The notes beneath the pieces are model-generated. The model did no database searches. It saw only the letters and a program-made list of their open reading frames with translations, and was not told where the DNA came from. Shown here piece after piece: positions 1 to 7,158 of a stretch of DNA of 36,725 nucleotides. Positions within the stretch are counted from its first letter, which is position 1. Every line of letters begins with the position of its first letter. A program made the translations under genes and the position numbers. Source of the DNA: Bdellovibrionales bacterium (GTDB lineage: Bacteria; Bdellovibrionota; Bdellovibrionia; Bdellovibrionales; UBA1609); contig JAPPLY010000081.1 of the NCBI GenBank assembly GCA_028819305.1, positions 1-36,725 of the forward strand, in the 5' to 3' direction.

Positions 1-165
1 AAGAGAGGGTTTAAAGCCTCTTTTGAGAGATAAAAAATCCGAAATCCGAATATTTAGCCAGATCCCGGGTGAAACAAAGAGAGAAATACAAAGAGCAAAA
101 GTGAGTTAGGTTATCACTTTCTTGAGGCTGAAAGCCCTTAGAGGGCTTTCAGTTGTATTAACCAA
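1..165. other. Left-edge spacer with two hairpins
   Basis: No coding region is supported here. Bases 1-24 form a short imperfect hairpin (AGAGG paired with CCTCT) followed by T residues, which could be the terminator of a gene lying left of the window. Bases 128-152 form an 11-bp perfect hairpin (CTGAAAGCCCT, loop TAG, AGGGCTTTCAG) followed by TTGTATT, also terminator-like. Neither can be tied to a gene inside the window. Confidence 0.35.
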
Positions 166-270
166 CTAGATTCCCGCTTTCGCGGGTATGACAGAAGAGG
201 GGGGACAGGAAAGGCAAGGACTTGCCTTTCTGTTTACCTTTCTGGATTTCCGTTTTCACGGGCATGACAG
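166..270. repeat. Two family A palindromes (dRS3-like)
   Basis: Two copies of CTAGATTCCCG-type palindromes followed by GGGNATGACAG lie at 166-194 and 242-270. Between them, 204-230 holds another hairpin (GAAAGGCAA / TTGCCTTTC) that recurs at 18852-18872. Truncated tails (GGGTATGATAG, GGTATGACAG) follow at 279-307. The core ATTCCC...GGGAAT design resembles neisserial dRS3 and other proteobacterial REP-like repeats. The copies differ from each other, so they look like old insertions. Confidence 0.75.
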
Positions 271-333
271 AACTTTGCGGGTATGATAGAGGAGGCAGGT
301 ATGACAGACCTTTGCGGGATAGATAAGGTAATG

Positions 334-378
334 ACTAATAAATCACTCTCCCCGTGGCAGCTAGATTCCCACTTCCGC
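334..378. repeat. Composite repeat shared with 36351-36390
   Basis: The stretch ACTAATAAATCACTCTC, then CGTGGC, then a gap and AGATTCC recurs in the same orientation at 36351-36390. Here it runs into a broken family A palindrome (CTAGATTCCC at 361-370) that ends just beyond the stop codon of the minus-strand gene at 385. It is one of several mosaic repeats in the window that join family A to other modules. Confidence 0.65.
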
Positions 379-384
379 TAAAGT

Positions 385-1551
385 TTAATCTGATACCACA
401 TAAACAGATAATAAGCGGCTTTGTTCATCCTTTAAAGCCACTACCTGCTTAACGACCTTATTCTCCCTATCTCGTAATTCATATACTTCCATCTGGTCAG
501 GGTCAGCTAAATCTATCTCTCTACTACTTAGATTAAGGCTACCCAGTAATTCATATACTTCCATCTGGTCAGAGCTGTCTTTTTCTTTAACAAAGGTATC
601 GTAAACTGGAAACAGTGCTCTATACTCTCTTACTACTTTATCCATAGAAGGAAACAAAATCGGCTCTTGTCCCTCTAACAATTTAGCACTGGACAACTGA
701 CCTCTTCTCCACTGCACATCGTAACGAGACTGGAGAGCTTCCATGGAAAACCTATCTTTCATAACCGGTTTACGCCCAATACTAGCCAGCTTCCTCTGCC
801 CTGTTGTAATTAAATGGAGAATTGTTTTTTCCTGTCTATTTAACCTGGCTTTCCATGTTTCCATTTCCTCTATATTCTCCTCCTCTTCACCCTTTGGACT
901 TCTTCGCAGATCCACTTCTAATTCCTCTTTCTCATTTACATATACAGCTACTGTTTGCTCATAACCATCTTTGTTTATAATTTTCACAGGCATAATAAGC
1001 ATACCATTAGATGTAGCTAAAAATCTGTCCTTAGAAAACTTACCACTATTAAAATAACTCACTCCCACTAACATCAAAAACACGGCACAAGCTACAGAGG
1101 AAACAGCATAATAAGAGGGCTTCCCACTTTTTCCACTTCCTCCATCCTGCCCTGCAAGAGTATTTAAGTTTTTCTTCTCTTCTATGGATGAACCTGAAAA
1201 GTCCGGATGATTTTCCAACCGTATCAAGTTTTCCTTCTCTTCTACAAGTGATCCTGGAGAGGAAGAACCCTTCTGTTGAAGAGAGCTACGATTTTTTCTG
1301 TCTGTTTTAGCAGTAACATTGCGGTCCGCAGGCTTATTTATATTAATGAGGACAGGCTTGCGTTTTGCCACAGAGCTGTCATTCCCGCGCAAGCGGGAAT
1401 CTAGCGAAAAAGGATTGACCTTGTTTGATTCTATTAAATTATCCGTTTGTTTATCCTCTTGATCCAAAACCCTCTGGTATGGAACATCCTGTTTTAGTTC
1501 TTTTTTTGGACCTGGAAATTTAATGATTTTTTTATCTTCATTGGATGACAT
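385..1551 (-). CDS. Unknown one-pass membrane protein carrying an in-frame repeat
   Basis: A 388-residue protein I do not recognise. Its N-terminal third is polar and low in complexity, a single hydrophobic helix lies near residues 146-167 (YYAVSSVACAVFLMLVGVSY), and the C-terminal 220 residues are charged and presumably on the other side of the membrane. The start is supported by AAGGGA about 8 bases upstream of the ATG. Near residues 50-60 the reading frame passes through a family A palindrome, giving SLDSRLRGNDS, so part of the N-terminal linker is repeat-derived. Two further oddities are an imperfect duplication in the linker (SLVEEKENL / SSIEEKKNL) and an exact 26-base duplication near the C-terminus that repeats DQMEVYEL 24 codons apart. 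The gene is monocistronic and divergent from the TPR gene at 1950. The function is unknown. Confidence 0.7.
   Translation of the reverse strand: MSSNEDKKIIKFPGPKKELKQDVPYQRVLDQEDKQTDNLIESNKVNPFSLDSRLRGNDSSVAKRKPVLININKPADRNVTAKTDRKNRSSLQQKGSSSPGSLVEEKENLIRLENHPDFSGSSIEEKKNLNTLAGQDGGSGKSGKPSYYAVSSVACAVFLMLVGVSYFNSGKFSKDRFLATSNGMLIMPVKIINKDGYEQTVAVYVNEKEELEVDLRRSPKGEEEENIEEMETWKARLNRQEKTILHLITTGQRKLASIGRKPVMKDRFSMEALQSRYDVQWRRGQLSSAKLLEGQEPILFPSMDKVVREYRALFPVYDTFVKEKDSSDQMEVYELLGSLNLSSREIDLADPDQMEVYELRDRENKVVKQVVALKDEQSRLLSVYVVSD
475..572. repeat. Exact 26-bp direct repeat inside a coding region
   Basis: The same 26 bases occur at 475-500 and 547-572. The period is 72 bp (24 codons), so the frame is kept and DQMEVYEL is encoded twice. 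The sequence between copies encodes LLGSLNLSSREIDLADP. This looks like a recent in-frame duplication. Confidence 0.85.
1378..1404 (-). repeat. Family A palindrome inside a coding region
   Basis: GTCATTCCCGC, a short loop and GCGGGAATCTAG form a near-perfect palindrome inside the minus-strand gene at 385-1551. In the gene's frame it reads LDSRLRGND, a peptide that is the usual translation of this repeat class when it lies in coding DNA. It falls in a polar linker ahead of the membrane helix, where an insertion is likely to be tolerated. Confidence 0.85.
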
Positions 1552-1830
1552 AAAAAGTTCCCTTCTTATTTAATAGATTCACCTCAATACTCATCGGAAG
1601 AGTAAGAAAAAATATTAAGTATTCAGATAAAGGAAAATATTCAGAAACCAGAAATAAACACAGCAGGAAAGAAAAATAAGATGTTAGTCCTGATTTTATA
1701 TTAAATAGCCTATAAATATTCTGGCTTTTTTTATGCCCGTCCGAAAAATAAGGATTTTTTAAAGATTTTTAAGAGAAATATTTGTAACCTCCTTAATAAC
1801 TATCGGAAAAGACTAAACAGCCGACAAAAA
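1552..1830. other. Divergent intergenic region
   Basis: A roughly 280-bp AT-rich region between two divergently transcribed genes. It presumably holds promoters for both, but I cannot single out clear -35/-10 pairs. There is no open frame of note. Confidence 0.4.
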
Positions 1831-1946
1831 TATACCGATCCGATATAGAAATCGTGACCTTCAGAAAACCTTTCTACTCTTGGGAGAAAAAAAACGACCA
1901 GAAAACCCTGTCCTCGTGGAAATGGGGATCAAACCGGATCGGTATA
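1831..1946 (+). repeat. 116-bp family B element with 11-bp inverted ends
   Basis: The element starts with TATACCGATCC and ends with the exact reverse complement GGATCGGTATA, giving an 11-bp terminal inverted repeat over 116 bp. Its interior (TTCAGAA, then CCTGTCCTCGTGG, then GGGGATCAAACC) matches the interior of the element at 26787-26944. It ends four bases ahead of the ATG of the TPR gene, so it forms that gene's whole 5' leader. An open frame from a GTG inside it (1854) also runs into the gene. Confidence 0.8.
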
Positions 1947-1949
1947 AGT

Positions 1950-3164
1950 ATGAATGTCTGTTACCATTTTTTTATTATTTGTTCTTTTTTTGTCTGGGTG
2001 ATGCTGACCACGGTTCCCTTATTAAAGGTACACACAGCTCAAGCACAACAAATATCTAAAAAAATCAAGAAAGAAAATAAAGCTGTTATTATCAAAAAAA
2101 AACAAAAGAAAAACATAAAAAAAACAAACAGCTCTATTGATTCTCCTATCATCGAAACATTAACAAATGAACTGGATTTTTTAAATAAGAAGTTGGCTCC
2201 GCGACTGCGTGAAAAAGAAGCCATAGATTATATAAAAAACAGCAAAAATAACAAAGCTATTGATCTTTTGGAATCACTAGAAGATAGCTCCGCCCGATCC
2301 TTATTAATACTAGCTCAAGCTTATGAAAACAAAGGAGATTATGAAAACCAAATTCGTGTTCTGAAACAATTGGTTAAAAAAAATAAAAAAAACGGACTTT
2401 ATCTGTTGGAATTAGCTAAAGGCTTTAGAAAACTATATTTCAAAACCGGTCTGTTTAAATATAGAGAGGAAGCCATCACTCATATCAACCATATCCTTAA
2501 ATTACATAAAAAATATCATGAAAAGGCTCACCTGGAGATGTTGAATCTACTTAAATATAAAGAAGATTCTGAAGAAACCAATTACGCCATTTTAAAGCTA
2601 TTACAGACATTAATTCGGGAATTTGGTGTAAAAAGAACCTATGTGAAAGATATATGCAAGTATTTTTATCTGAACAAGTTTTATAATCAGAGCCTTTCTG
2701 GATGTAAAAAAGCTATGAAGTACGACCCTAAAGAACCCAGTAATTACATTTACTATGCTCTCTCCATGGAAGAAACAGAAGAAATAGAGGAAAACCTAAA
2801 AAAAGCTGTGCGAAAATTTCCTAAATCTTTATTTGTGCGCCTGAGCATCGGCCAATTTTTTATAACACAAAAGGATTATAAATCCGCTCTACCTCATTTT
2901 AATAAAGCTTTAAAAATCAAGTCCAACTCAGCAGAAGGACAGATGGGGCTGGCCCAGTCCTTATTTTACAATGGAAAAGAAAAAACATCATATAAACATT
3001 TTCTGAAAGCTTGTATGTTAGATAAACCACAAATGCTATGGCCTTTTAAGCAAGCAAAATCTATACTTAACCAAAAAAGCAAATTCAAATTAGCCGGAAC
3101 TTTTGAAAAAGGCATCACCAGATGCTTCCTTAGAGCGCCTAAAAAAACAGTCAAAAATATTTAA
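1950..3164 (+). CDS. Secreted TPR-repeat protein
   Basis: A protein of about 404 residues. The N-terminus is a signal peptide: a hydrophobic stretch (FFIICSFFVWVMLTTVPLL) followed by AQA-Q, a good signal peptidase I site. A lysine-rich linker follows, then helical TPR-like repeats, clearest in the last third (SALPHFNKALKIKSNSAEG). TPR proteins are scaffolds; the partner here is unknown. I start at the ATG at 1950 because it gives a normal signal peptide. An in-frame GTG at 1854 would add 32 residues encoded by a family B repeat. Neither start has a strong ribosome binding site. A Fis-type gene follows 52 bp downstream and the two may be cotranscribed. Confidence 0.75.
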   Translation: MNVCYHFFIICSFFVWVMLTTVPLLKVHTAQAQQISKKIKKENKAVIIKKKQKKNIKKTNSSIDSPIIETLTNELDFLNKKLAPRLREKEAIDYIKNSKNNKAIDLLESLEDSSARSLLILAQAYENKGDYENQIRVLKQLVKKNKKNGLYLLELAKGFRKLYFKTGLFKYREEAITHINHILKLHKKYHEKAHLEMLNLLKYKEDSEETNYAILKLLQTLIREFGVKRTYVKDICKYFYLNKFYNQSLSGCKKAMKYDPKEPSNYIYYALSMEETEEIEENLKKAVRKFPKSLFVRLSIGQFFITQKDYKSALPHFNKALKIKSNSAEGQMGLAQSLFYNGKEKTSYKHFLKACMLDKPQMLWPFKQAKSILNQKSKFKLAGTFEKGITRCFLRAPKKTVKNI

Positions 3165-3216
3165 ACTTTCATTGAGATCAACCGATAATCAAAATATAAT
3201 CACTCCAGAGGGTAAA

Positions 3217-3633
3217 ATGAATAAAATTATCTTCATCAGCAATAGCCTAGCTGACATAAATAAAGTAAAGGGATTCGCAAAAAAAAGCGGCTACTCAACA
3301 GAATATTACTCAAAAGAAGAATGGAAAAAAAATAGTAAAAATTTAAAAAAACTATCTAAAAACAAAAAAGATACGGAAAAGCCTAATTCTGCTACTATTC
3401 TGTCATTACCCACTCTTGTTCCATCTTTACAAACTATGGATGAAATTAAATTAGAAGCTATTAAAGCATCTCTGTTAAGAGCTAGAGGAAATGTATCGAA
3501 AGCAGCTAAAATACTAAGTATAGGACGAGCTACTCTCTATAGAAAAATTAAAGATTTACACCTCAACCCGGAATCTTTTCGAAAACAATTAAACGAAGAG
3601 GAAGTAGAACTAACTTTCAAAAAAACAGCTTAA
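3217..3633 (+). CDS. Fis-type helix-turn-helix DNA-binding protein
   Basis: A protein of 138 residues. The last 55 residues form a Fis/HTH_8-type domain: an amphipathic helix (IKLEAIKASLLRARGNVSKA), then AAKILSIGRATLYRKIKDL, which has the A-x-x-L-x-I-x-R-x-T-L-Y-R-K-I pattern of the C-terminal domains of NtrC-type activators and Fis. The N-terminal part starts MNKIIFISNSL and may be a reduced receiver-like beta strand, but no phospho-acceptor Asp or ATPase domain is present, so it is not a full sigma-54 activator. The start at 3217 is set by AGAGGG five bases upstream. A longer frame from 3103 overlaps the TPR gene and lacks such a site. It probably acts as a small regulator; targets are unknown. 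Confidence 0.75.
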   Translation: MNKIIFISNSLADINKVKGFAKKSGYSTEYYSKEEWKKNSKNLKKLSKNKKDTEKPNSATILSLPTLVPSLQTMDEIKLEAIKASLLRARGNVSKAAKILSIGRATLYRKIKDLHLNPESFRKQLNEEEVELTFKKTA

Positions 3634-3982
3634 ACCCAATGGGTTTTAATTTGTAATACACTATAAAATCCTTAATCACTGTACTGGTCTTCGGATTACC
3701 TGTACCACTTCCCGTAAAATCCATCCTTACTACCTCTAAAGTATCTTTAAAACTCCCTATCTTTACTAAAGTGGTGTCCTCTACATTCGGGTCTCCTAAA
3801 CCCTGTATAAGCATGCTTATCGTACCTTTACCATTGGTTGAACTTATACCACCACTACTGGGCTTGAGATTAGCCTTACATGGAATGGTATTTGTTAATA
3901 CTTTACTTATAGACCATATAAGGGACTGTTCGGCGGTGGAGGCTTGAATAACTTTGGAGAAATGAAGAGAAACACCTATCAT
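3617..3982 (-). pseudogene. Small unknown reading frame, probably a gene remnant
   Basis: A 121-codon frame with a composition unlike random shadow frames (CKANLKPSSGG, then DFTGSGTGNPKTST). I cannot place it in a family. It looks like the C-terminal part of a secreted or pilin-like protein, but that is a guess. No ribosome binding site precedes the ATG at 3982. A better GGAGG sits before an ATG at 4007 in a different frame (MKSISHQIN), and an in-frame stop at 4004-4006 blocks upstream extension. A frameshift near 3980 that separated start and body would explain this. The 3' end overlaps the convergent Fis-type gene by 17 bp. Confidence 0.35.
3632..3646. terminator. Short hairpin after the Fis-type gene
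   Basis: AAACCC-AAT-GGGTTT, followed by TAATTTG, lies at the stop codon of the Fis-type gene and inside the 3' end of the opposing frame. It could end transcription from either side, but the stem is only six base pairs. Confidence 0.4.
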
Positions 3983-4006
3983 TAATCTGATGGCTGATAC
4001 TTTTCA

Positions 4007-4327
4007 TACCCTGTAACCTCCCATGTGAAAGCTGTTTAACCGTCCTTGAAAAAGTTTTCTTATTTTAAAAATTTCTACAAAAGTGACTAGATTCCCGTTT
4101 TCACAGGACGGGAAGCCACCAAAGTGGCTTCCCGTTTGTGACAAAACGCCTGTCTGTTGTTATCGGTACTCCAGTCTCTTTATCTCTGCTTTTTTCTTTA
4201 AAATTTATTCCAATTTCAGTATAATACAATAATACCAATAACTTATGATTCGCTAGATGCCACACATTTTATTTTATCGGGAAAAAGGAATAGACTATAT
4301 TCCAAAAATATCGGATAATTTCGGACT
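4007..4327. other. Repeat-bearing spacer
   Basis: No gene is supported. AACCGTCCTTGAAAAAGTTTTCTT at 4030-4053 resembles the end of the family C element. A family A half-palindrome (CTAGATTCCCGTTTTCACAG) starts at 4087. A perfect 12-bp hairpin (ACGGGAAGCCAC, loop CAAA, GTGGCTTCCCGT) lies at 4108-4135, followed by TTGTGA. The remaining 190 bp are plain AT-rich sequence leading to the ATPase gene. Confidence 0.6.
4108..4135. repeat. Strong 12-bp hairpin attached to a family A palindrome
   Basis: A perfect 12-bp inverted repeat with a 4-base loop, directly joined to a family A sequence. The junction CCGTTTTCACAGGACGGG reappears in reverse orientation at 18872-18892 (CCCGTCCTGTGAAAGCGG), so this hairpin-plus-palindrome unit is mobile or copied. 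It may incidentally act as a terminator. Confidence 0.65.
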
Positions 4328-5485
4328 ATGATCCAAAGAATACCTCGCCTAAGTGATCGTAATAGTTTTTTTCTATTTGGAGCCAGAGGGACAGGTAAAT
4401 CTACTCTTATTGAAAAAAAATATCACTCCAAAAAGACATTATGGGTTGATCTTCTTTTATACGAAGAAGAAGAAAAATTCTCTCAAAACCCAGATGAACT
4501 TCTTTTTATTTTAAACAAAAAGAAATACAAAACAGTTGTTATTGATGAAATTCAAAAAGTGCCAAAGTTATTGGATGTCATTCAAAAGATTATGAGGGAA
4601 AAACCAGGTATTCAATTTATTATGACAGGTTCAAGTGCCAGAAAATTAAAAAGAGGTTCTGGTAATTTATTAGCCGGTCGTGCTTTTCAGTATTACCTCT
4701 TTCCTTTTTCTATTTTTGAGTTGAATGAAGAAGTAGATTTTCATCACATTTTAAAGTTCGGAACGCTTCCTGAAATATTTCAAAAAAAATCTCCATCAGA
4801 TAAAAAAGATTTTTTAAAAAGCTATGTGCAAACTTATTTAAAGGAGGAAATTATTTCCGAGCAAATTATAAGAAAGCTAAATCCGTTTAGAAATTTTCTT
4901 CAAGTAGCGGCACAGCAAAGTGGCCAAATCATAAACTACTCTAATATATCCCAAGACATAGGAGTTGACGATAAAACAGTTAAAAATTATTTTTCTATTT
5001 TAGAAGATACTCTTTTAGGTTTTTTTCTTCCTCATTATCATAGATCTGTTCGTAAACAACAAAGGCAAGCTCCTAAATTCTATTTTTTTGATACAGGTGT
5101 TAAAAGAGCATTGGATAAACAATTGGAGTCTCCATTAATTAAAAATACCTATTCTTATGGAAATGCTTTTGAGCACAGAGTGCTCCTAGAGTGTTTTTAT
5201 CTAAATGAGTGTTTTAAAAAGGATTTTAGTTTTTATTACTTAATGACAAAAGATCAAAATGAAGTTGACTTGATTATAGAGCGACCAGGAAAAATAGATA
5301 TTATTGTAGAGATTAAATCCACTCAGCAAATTCAAAAAAGACATATAAATAAATTATGTCGTTTTCAAAAAAATTGGCCTCAACGTTGCAAAGCTCAAGC
5401 CTGGTCACAAGAAAAAGTATCAAAAATGATAGAAAAAGTGGAATGCTTATTTTGGCAGGACGCTCTTAGAGCCTTATTTTTTTAG
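4328..5485 (+). CDS. AAA ATPase with DUF4143 C-terminus
   Basis: A 385-residue protein. The N-terminal AAA_14 domain has a Walker A (GARGTGKST, about residues 18-26) and a Walker B (TVVIDEIQKVP), followed by the sensor segment MTGSSARKLKRG. The C-terminal half matches DUF4143 (NYSNISQDIGVDDKTVKNYF winged-helix-like part, then FYFFDTGVKRAL and a nuclease-like VDLIIERPGKIDIIVEIKST). The D..-E-x-K arrangement is PD-(D/E)XK-like, as is common in this family. The length is normal. These genes are widespread accessory ATPases with no settled role. It stands alone, with 345 bp of repeats upstream and a lipoprotein pair 105 bp downstream. Confidence 0.85.
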   Translation: MIQRIPRLSDRNSFFLFGARGTGKSTLIEKKYHSKKTLWVDLLLYEEEEKFSQNPDELLFILNKKKYKTVVIDEIQKVPKLLDVIQKIMREKPGIQFIMTGSSARKLKRGSGNLLAGRAFQYYLFPFSIFELNEEVDFHHILKFGTLPEIFQKKSPSDKKDFLKSYVQTYLKEEIISEQIIRKLNPFRNFLQVAAQQSGQIINYSNISQDIGVDDKTVKNYFSILEDTLLGFFLPHYHRSVRKQQRQAPKFYFFDTGVKRALDKQLESPLIKNTYSYGNAFEHRVLLECFYLNECFKKDFSFYYLMTKDQNEVDLIIERPGKIDIIVEIKSTQQIQKRHINKLCRFQKNWPQRCKAQAWSQEKVSKMIEKVECLFWQDALRALFF

Positions 5486-5590
5486 CGGACCTCATTTTCT
5501 CTTTCCCTATCTCTCCTGTTGCCTACAGACACTATAATCCTCAAAATATATTTTACTTATCTATATAAAATATAGTATTAAAAAAGAATC

Positions 5591-5902
5591 GTGAAGATCA
5601 TTATCTTATTGACTATTATTTGCATAAATCTTTCCTGTGCTTCCATCAGTATGGAATTGGAACCAAATTCCAAAAAATCCACCTCTTTTAACCACTACAG
5701 CCACTATGTTTTCTTTGGACTGATAGGAAATGACTCGCTCAATATTAAACAAGCCTGCATGGAAGGAACGCCTGTTCATATTCAGAATTATTTTACTTTT
5801 GAGGATTTTTTATTTGCCATAAGCACTATTGGTCTTTATTCTCCGAAAAGCACAAAAATTTGGTGTCAATTACCCCATCAAGACTCTTCTGTAAAACCAT
5901 GA
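5591..5902 (+). CDS. Bor-like small lipoprotein 1
   Basis: A 103-residue protein starting with GTG. Residues 1-16 form a lipoprotein signal with lipobox INLSC, placing the acylated Cys at 16. The mature part has the Bor/Iss pattern: HYSHYVFFGLIG, a central Cys (KQACMEG), then a hydrophobic segment and IGLYSPKSTKIWC, matching the LGIYTPREARVYC ending typical of the Bor family (PF06291). Bor and Iss are small surface lipoproteins of phage and plasmid origin linked to serum resistance; whether that applies here is unknown. Only a weak ribosome binding site is visible. The stop overlaps the start of the next gene (ATGA), so the two are translationally coupled. Confidence 0.7.
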   Translation: MKIIILLTIICINLSCASISMELEPNSKKSTSFNHYSHYVFFGLIGNDSLNIKQACMEGTPVHIQNYFTFEDFLFAISTIGLYSPKSTKIWCQLPHQDSSVKP

Positions 5903-6282
5903 AATACTTTTATTTTATTACTTTCTTCTTATTATTATCTTCTTGTATCACACCTATTGGCTTACATAAAAAGACCCACCTTCTTCCCCCTTCTGCCTCT
6001 GAAAAAAAATGGGAGAAAACCGTACCTACCTTTCTGTTTGGACTGATTAATGCTTCAAAAACAATAAAAGCCTGGGAAAAGTGCCCTACAAATTGGCACA
6101 CCATAAGAATAACCAGGTCTTTTTCTCACCTTATTATTTCTTTTTTAACTTTAGGGCTTTATACACCAGCAAAAGTCATTATTATTTGTGAAATATCCTC
6201 TGATTCCGTAAAACCATCAAATGAGTTTGAGCAGTTTAACAAAAAGGAAGAAGAAGGGGAGGAAATTTTAGATGAATTTTAA
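5899..6282 (+). CDS. Bor-like small lipoprotein 2
   Basis: A protein of 127 residues starting at the ATG that overlaps the upstream stop (ATGA at 5899-5902). An upstream in-frame ATG at 5860 would add 13 residues inside the previous gene and hide the signal peptide, so I prefer 5899. The signal MKYFYFITFFLLLSSC contains a lipobox. The mature part parallels its neighbour: FLFGLINA, a central Cys (KCPTN), a hydrophobic segment and LGLYTPAKVIIIC. The tail is strongly acidic (KKEEEGEEILDEF). The pair looks like a tandem duplication of a Bor-family gene that has diverged a great deal. Confidence 0.7.
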   Translation: MKYFYFITFFLLLSSCITPIGLHKKTHLLPPSASEKKWEKTVPTFLFGLINASKTIKAWEKCPTNWHTIRITRSFSHLIISFLTLGLYTPAKVIIICEISSDSVKPSNEFEQFNKKEEEGEEILDEF

Positions 6283-6295
6283 GGAAAATCGTAAG

Positions 6296-6330
6296 TAGTC
6301 GGTTCTGAAAAAGTTTTCTTCCTCAAAATT
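6296..6330 (+). repeat. Left end of a family C (MITE-like) element
   Basis: TAGTCGGTTCTGAAAAAGT starts 13 bp after the stop of the second lipoprotein gene and is identical to the left ends at 22460 and 34806. Only the left end is recognisable; the interior and right end are missing or decayed, so this is a truncated copy. Confidence 0.7.
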
Positions 6331-6523
6331 TTACAAGTTTAATATATTTCATTCAGAAAAACAGTCTGCCGGCTAAGGGTCCAAGGCCATTGGTTTTCTA
6401 CCTAGGAAAAACACAGGCCGTCCCGAGAAACAAAGCCCCATATAAAGGCAAATCTGTTTTCCTGAATGAATACCGTTTTTCAAGGGACAGTAAAGCAACA
6501 ACTTGCCTTCCCATTTAGTAGGG
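6331..6523. other. Spacer with repeat fragments
   Basis: No gene is supported. Fragments include AGGCCGTCCCGAGAAACAAA at 6415-6434, similar to a stretch inside the RND gene near 31003-31025, and ACTTGCCTTCCC at 6501-6512, part of the hairpin module seen at 204-230 and 18852-18872. Confidence 0.45.
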
Positions 6524-6550
6524 CTAGATTCCCGTTTACGCGGGAATGAC
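6524..6550. repeat. Family A palindrome
   Basis: CTAGATTCCCG, loop, CGGGAATGAC. This is a full-length, well-preserved copy of the palindrome, six bases beyond the stop codon of the minus-strand lipoprotein gene, where it could also serve as a terminator stem. Confidence 0.8.
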
Positions 6551-6555
6551 CCGGA

Positions 6556-7158
6556 TTATGTAGCCGCCTCTTTAGTTTCTGGTGTAGGTTCCGGTGCCTT
6601 CTTCTGCACTCCCTGACAACTAGCAAAAGTATAATCTTCTTTTACTTCCCTGTGTTTCGTTAAACAAAAAACCCCTTCATCTATCAGAAGCACCTGGCCA
6701 GAGTTATCTATACTGAGATACTGTTGTTTTACGCAATAGTTTTGAGCTGTAGCATATTGACCCACCCCTGTTCTTATTGGTAATTCAACAAATTTAACCG
6801 TCTCACTAAAATGATAAAACTCCCTCCAATAATCACAACCTTTTTCAGGATAAAATGGAAATATATTCTGGTTATCAACAATAGTACATGACACTTGTTT
6901 TCCAAATGTATTCACCCAAATTTGTTTCCCTTTATCATAAGTATATTGACTGCAATGCGCTACTTGGCCAAGGCCTAAATTACCACTACAAGAGGAAAAT
7001 AACAGTATAAATATATACCCGTAGGGTATTATCCCCTTTTTCATAAGGACAAGCTTTTTCGTACTTTTAGGTTCTTTCCTCTTAGCAGCGGGGCCTTTAA
7101 ATCTGGAATGTTTAAACACGATCGGTATAAGGTTACTCATTAATAATAATAGTTTCAT
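6556..7158 (-). CDS. Unknown lipoprotein with a repeat-derived N-terminus
   Basis: A 200-residue frame overlapping the end of the upstream kinase gene by 26 bp. AGAAGGAAAA directly before the ATG at 7158 is a strong ribosome binding site. The first 40-odd residues, including HSRFKGPAAKRKEPKS, come from a family B element. A second ATG at 7044 begins MKKGIIPYGYIFILLFSSC, a good lipoprotein signal (lipobox LFSSC) whose first residues are also repeat-derived. The secreted product therefore probably starts at 7044, unless translation from 7158 feeds a long pre-signal. The mature protein has about seven cysteines (HCSQY, VSCTI, KGCDY, NYCVK, FCLTK, ASCQG), suggesting disulfides in the periplasm. 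No family is recognised. Coupling to the kinase suggests a shared pathway. Confidence 0.7.
   Translation of the reverse strand: MKLLLLMSNLIPIVFKHSRFKGPAAKRKEPKSTKKLVLMKKGIIPYGYIFILLFSSCSGNLGLGQVAHCSQYTYDKGKQIWVNTFGKQVSCTIVDNQNIFPFYPEKGCDYWREFYHFSETVKFVELPIRTGVGQYATAQNYCVKQQYLSIDNSGQVLLIDEGVFCLTKHREVKEDYTFASCQGVQKKAPEPTPETKEAAT
7014..7129 (-). repeat. Family B element (KRKEPKS type), 116 bp
   Basis: Runs from TATACCCGTAGGGTATTA at the left to GATCGGTATAA at the right. The central part GGTTCTTTCCTCTTAGCAGC matches 21282-21301 inside the sensor-kinase gene at about 19 of 20 positions, and matching continues on both sides. Read on the minus strand it encodes FKGPAAKRKEPKS followed by IPYGY. It covers the region between the ribosome binding site and the signal peptide of the lipoprotein gene. 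Confidence 0.85.

Noticed and set aside
166-270. CRISPR array
   Set aside because: Repeats are palindromes of unequal spacing and sequence, with no regular spacers and no cas genes in the window.
1854-1949. GTG at 1854 as the start of the TPR protein
   Set aside because: It would put 32 repeat-encoded residues before a normal signal peptide; no ribosome binding site. Kept only as an alternative.
4328-6282. Prophage remnant (DUF4143 ATPase plus Bor-like genes)
   Set aside because: No integrase, capsid, portal, tail or lysis gene nearby; Bor-like genes alone are not enough.
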